Assembly (NCBI GenBank): GCA_029940115.1
Contig: JAOZRQ010000237.1
Coordinates: 1-9,911 of the forward strand
Reading direction: 5' to 3'
DNA from: Desulfobacterales bacterium
Lineage (GTDB): Bacteria > Desulfobacterota > Desulfobacteria > Desulfobacterales > 4be13
Length of the DNA stretch: 9,911 nucleotides
Each line of letters opens with the position of its first letter. Position 1 is the first letter of the stretch. A program made the position numbers and the translations under genes. The notes below the pieces were generated by a model that made no database searches, was not told the origin of the DNA, and worked only from the letters and a program-made list of their open reading frames with translations. This document shows positions 8,514 through 9,911 of the stretch, in pieces.

Positions 8514-8563
8514 TCGGGTCTCCTTTTGGATTGCGGCAATTGTGTGGGATGGTCATCTTTCAC

Positions 8564-8569
8564 ATGTTT
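8564..8569. repeat. Putative target-site duplication, left copy (ATGTTT)
   Basis: ATGTTT directly abuts the outermost base of the left terminal inverted repeat. It is identical to the copy at 8705-8710 on the other side of the element. Confidence 0.6.
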
Positions 8570-8704
8570 CAATGGTTCGGACAGTTTTTGTAACCCGTTG
8601 ATTTCAAAGGATTTGCTGATTTCGGCTTTAAAAAATCAAATCCTTTGATTTCAACAGGTCACATTTTCTGACCCTTTGATTTTCAAAAACTGTCCAAACT
8701 ATTG
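8570..8704. mobile_element. MITE-like 135-bp palindromic element with terminal inverted repeats
   Basis: The ends 8570-8590 and 8684-8704 are 21-bp inverted repeats matching at 19 positions (core GGACAGTTTTTG, outermost CAAT). They are flanked exactly by a 6-bp direct repeat, ATGTTT, at 8564-8569 and 8705-8710, as expected for a target-site duplication. Inside is a second inverted pair, 8592-8615 and 8637-8660, matching at 20 of 24 (core TCAAAGGATTTG), around a 21-nt loop. A small GGTCA/TGACC hairpin lies at 8657-8673. There is no room for a transposase, so it would be non-autonomous. It covers the last sense codon and TAG stop of cooC and separates cooC from tpsA. The parent transposon family cannot be named from sequence alone. 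Confidence 0.75.
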
Positions 8705-9457
8705 ATGTTTGAAATCTTCGACAAACTGACAGATATGATCCATTTCCAGAATCTGTGCCCCCAGTTTCCGGCCTTCAAGGGAATCCATGAAGATGCTGTT
8801 GTCTCTGGGGATCTTGGCGATCACCTTTTCAGGATCAATGTGCCGGGTCATGACCGTTTCAACCGCTTCCTCGACTTTGTTCAGCACAAACCGGACGGGT
8901 GTGCCGGCTTTCTGGGCCATCTCCTCTATCTTCTCGGCCAGCATGAACGATTCATAAACAGGGTCTGTGATCCCCAGAATCATGTCGCAACCCTCTTCAA
9001 CCCGTCTGCCAAAATGTTCGATGCCCGCCTCGGTGTCCACAAGGACCATCTCGTCTTCCCCGACCGTCAGGTTCGACAAAAATGTCTTGGCCGTGACTCC
9101 CATGGAACAGGCGCATCCCTCGCCAAAGTGACGGATTTTGCCGATGATCAGGAGTTTCATCCCGTCCATCCGGTTCAGACAGTCATCAGGAATGTCCTTG
9201 ATGGTCCATTTCTCATTGACAAAAGGGCTTTCCCCTGAGAAACGCTTCACCATCTTGTTTTTGGCACCTTTTTTGCCGCCCAAGGTGTCCATGAGGGTGA
9301 CCGGAGAGGATATGCCCAACAGATGATGGAGGCCCACGTTCGATTCATCCGCATCCACCAGCAACACTTTGTACCCCCTGTTTTTCAGAGCGGTTGCAAT
9401 GAGAACCGACAGGGTGCTTTTTCCGCTTCCGCCTTTTCCGCAAATCAGAATTTTCAT
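8699..9457 (-). CDS. cooC: CooC-like P-loop ATPase (nickel insertion/maturation)
   Basis: A 252-residue cytoplasmic MinD/ParA-fold ATPase of the CooC group, which matures the Ni-Fe-S cluster of CO dehydrogenase and acetyl-CoA synthase in an ATP-dependent way. Visible motifs are the deviant Walker A GKGGSGKST (7-15), DADESN (35-40), the metal-binding C115-A-C117 in FGEGCACSMG, and the family Walker B/switch region LVDTEAGIEHFGR (139-151). The Cys-x-Cys matches the dimer-interface Ni/Zn site known in characterised CooC. The start at 9457 is chosen because GAGGG lies 5 nt upstream within TGAGGGACACC; an ATG four codons earlier (9469) has no better site. Length is normal. The final Gln codon and TAG stop are contributed by the MITE-like element. 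No CODH/ACS gene is in the window, so the client enzyme is inferred. A good promoter and a leader hairpin precede it. Confidence 0.9.
   Translation of the reverse strand: MKILICGKGGSGKSTLSVLIATALKNRGYKVLLVDADESNVGLHHLLGISSPVTLMDTLGGKKGAKNKMVKRFSGESPFVNEKWTIKDIPDDCLNRMDGMKLLIIGKIRHFGEGCACSMGVTAKTFLSNLTVGEDEMVLVDTEAGIEHFGRRVEEGCDMILGITDPVYESFMLAEKIEEMAQKAGTPVRFVLNKVEEAVETVMTRHIDPEKVIAKIPRDNSIFMDSLEGRKLGAQILEMDHICQFVEDFKHQ
8705..8710. repeat. Putative target-site duplication, right copy (ATGTTT)
   Basis: ATGTTT directly abuts the right terminal inverted repeat. On the minus strand it encodes the Lys-His codons just before the final Gln of the CooC-like protein. Confidence 0.6.
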
Positions 9458-9488
9458 GGTGTCCCTCATTTATGGGTTTAAGCTGGAA

Positions 9489-9545
9489 AGTTTGTAGTTC
9501 CGCCTTTAGGCGGTGCCACACCGCCTAAAGGCGGAACTACAAACT
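9489..9545. repeat. Perfect 27-bp inverted repeat in the cooC leader
   Basis: Arms 9489-9515 and 9519-9545 are exact reverse complements with only a 3-nt loop (CCA). Each arm contains its own small palindrome, CCGCC-TTTA-GGCGG. GGAA flanks both ends (9485-9488 and 9546-9549), a possible but short duplication. Given the promoter at 9574-9602, the cooC mRNA would carry this very stable hairpin about 31 nt upstream of the start codon. It is followed by only a short U run, so it is not a classic terminator. It resembles REP-like intergenic palindromes. Confidence 0.85.
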
Positions 9546-9573
9546 GGAACAAGCCCCATGCAAACATTCAGAA

Positions 9574-9602
9574 CATATATCCCAAGACAACTCAGATGTC
9601 AA
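9574..9602 (-). promoter_or_regulatory. Sigma-70-like promoter of cooC
   Basis: On the minus strand a perfect -35 TTGACA (9602-9597), a 17-nt spacer and TATATG (9579-9574, 4/6 to TATAAT) lie upstream of cooC. Transcription would begin near 9567, giving a leader of about 110 nt that contains the 27-bp hairpin and the GAGGG ribosome site. It is the best promoter match I found in the window. Confidence 0.55.
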
Positions 9603-9699
9603 CAATTTGTTTTCAGATTTGGGGGATCTCATAATGACTCCAAAATCTGCCCGTACTCCGGCCTCACCAAGTCAAAGACATTTTTTTCGGACCCCTCAT

Positions 9700-9772
9700 G
9701 AGTGCCCGAAATCCGGAGTGCAAAGCTTGCTTTGCGAGTCACTTGGACACTCACTCCGGATGGATGCCACTC
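9700..9772. repeat. Multi-arm palindromic intergenic repeat
   Basis: The outer arms are ATCCGGAGTG (9711-9720) and CACTCCGGAT (9752-9761), a perfect 10-bp match. After a 6-nt mismatched bulge they extend by GAGTG (9700-9704) and CACTC (9768-9772). Nested inside is a perfect hairpin GCAAAGC-TT-GCTTTGC (9720-9735). Folded, this gives a stem with an internal loop and a branching hairpin. It lies between the partial gene at the right edge and the cooC promoter, and looks like a REP/BIME-style element. Confidence 0.7.
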
Positions 9773-9780
9773 GCAATCCA

Positions 9781-9803
9781 AGCCGAGCCCTGAAGGGGCG
9801 GCT
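9781..9803 (-). terminator. Hairpin at the stop of the partial gene, possible terminator
   Basis: AGCCG...CGGCT forms a 5-bp stem extended by CCC/GGG around a TGAA loop, beginning at the stop codon of the right-edge gene. Only a weak T run follows on the minus strand, so factor-independent termination is uncertain. It may be part of the neighbouring repeat. Confidence 0.25.
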
Positions 9804-9911
9804 CACGGCTTTTCCAGCCATCTTTTGTCGCTCGTCCATGCGATCCCGTGCTTTTCCAGATACGCAAGGGTGTTTTTGAAGAACCCGCTCACTGAGAAGA
9901 CGAACAGCACT
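9803..9911 (-). CDS. C-terminal end of an unidentified protein, cut by the window edge
   Basis: The minus-strand frame reads 35 residues up to TGA (9805-9803), beginning VLFVFSVSGFFKNTLAYL and ending KRWLEKP. The hydrophobic strand, the S-x-SGF turn, a helix and HGIAW followed by a W-L-E tail read as real protein. Similar SGF-plus-helix endings occur in ATPase/PD-(D/E)XK nuclease-like hypothetical proteins, but the fragment is too short to name and I do not assign a function. The same frame stays open for 57 codons past the stop, to 9629, through the palindromic repeat; that extension is probably chance. The gene starts beyond 9911. Confidence 0.6.
   Translation of the reverse strand, partial: VLFVFSVSGFFKNTLAYLEKHGIAWTSDKRWLEKP

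Noticed and set aside
8570..8704. Interpretation of the palindrome as an ordinary cooC terminator
   Set aside because: It is long, A/T-rich, has two nested arm pairs, lacks the GC stem plus U tract pattern, and is bounded by an exact direct repeat, which a terminator would not need.
9485..9549. GGAA on both sides of the 27-bp palindrome as a target-site duplication
   Set aside because: Four bases is too short to separate from chance without other copies; kept only as a side note.
1..9911. CRISPR array, tRNA or rRNA genes
   Set aside because: No regularly spaced direct repeats and no recognisable tRNA or rRNA segments on either strand.

Overview
The window looks like chromosomal DNA of a strictly anaerobic, Gram-negative bacterium, most likely a Desulfobacterota (Desulfobacterales-like) species. 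Three things point there: a CooC-type nickel-insertion ATPase, which goes with CO dehydrogenase/acetyl-CoA synthase chemistry; a TpsA-type filamentous-haemagglutinin protein and an RND permease, both of which need an outer membrane or periplasm; and gaps filled with short palindromic and CGCAGATGAACGC-type repeats of the kind common in those genomes. This placement is inference; no rRNA or other marker is present.

Layout. Positions 1-702 hold no gene I can support, only repeat-like intergenic DNA and two weak promoter candidates. A plus-strand AAA/DUF4143 ATPase follows (785-2113). The gap 2114-2365 carries a short, probably decayed, EF-hand/dockerin-like reading frame. Everything after that is on the minus strand: an orphan RND efflux permease (2366-5488), a gap with two inverted-repeat systems (5489-5876), a secreted TpsA beta-helix protein (5877-8513), a 135-bp MITE-like element (8570-8704), a CooC-like ATPase (8699-9457) with a good sigma-70 promoter and a 27-bp perfect hairpin in its leader, another structured repeat, and the last 35 codons of a gene that continues beyond the window (9803-9911).

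The genes do not form an obvious pathway. The RND permease has no adaptor or outer-membrane channel gene here, TpsA has no TpsB transporter, and CooC has no CO dehydrogenase gene. cooC and tpsA may once have been directly coupled: if the MITE-like element and one target-site copy are removed in silico, the cooC frame runs 17 more codons and its stop overlaps the tpsA GTG start.

The most noteworthy signal is that almost every gap is occupied by a different structured repeat. The best is the 8570-8704 element, with 21-bp terminal inverted repeats (19/21 identical) flanked by a perfect 6-bp direct repeat, ATGTTT.
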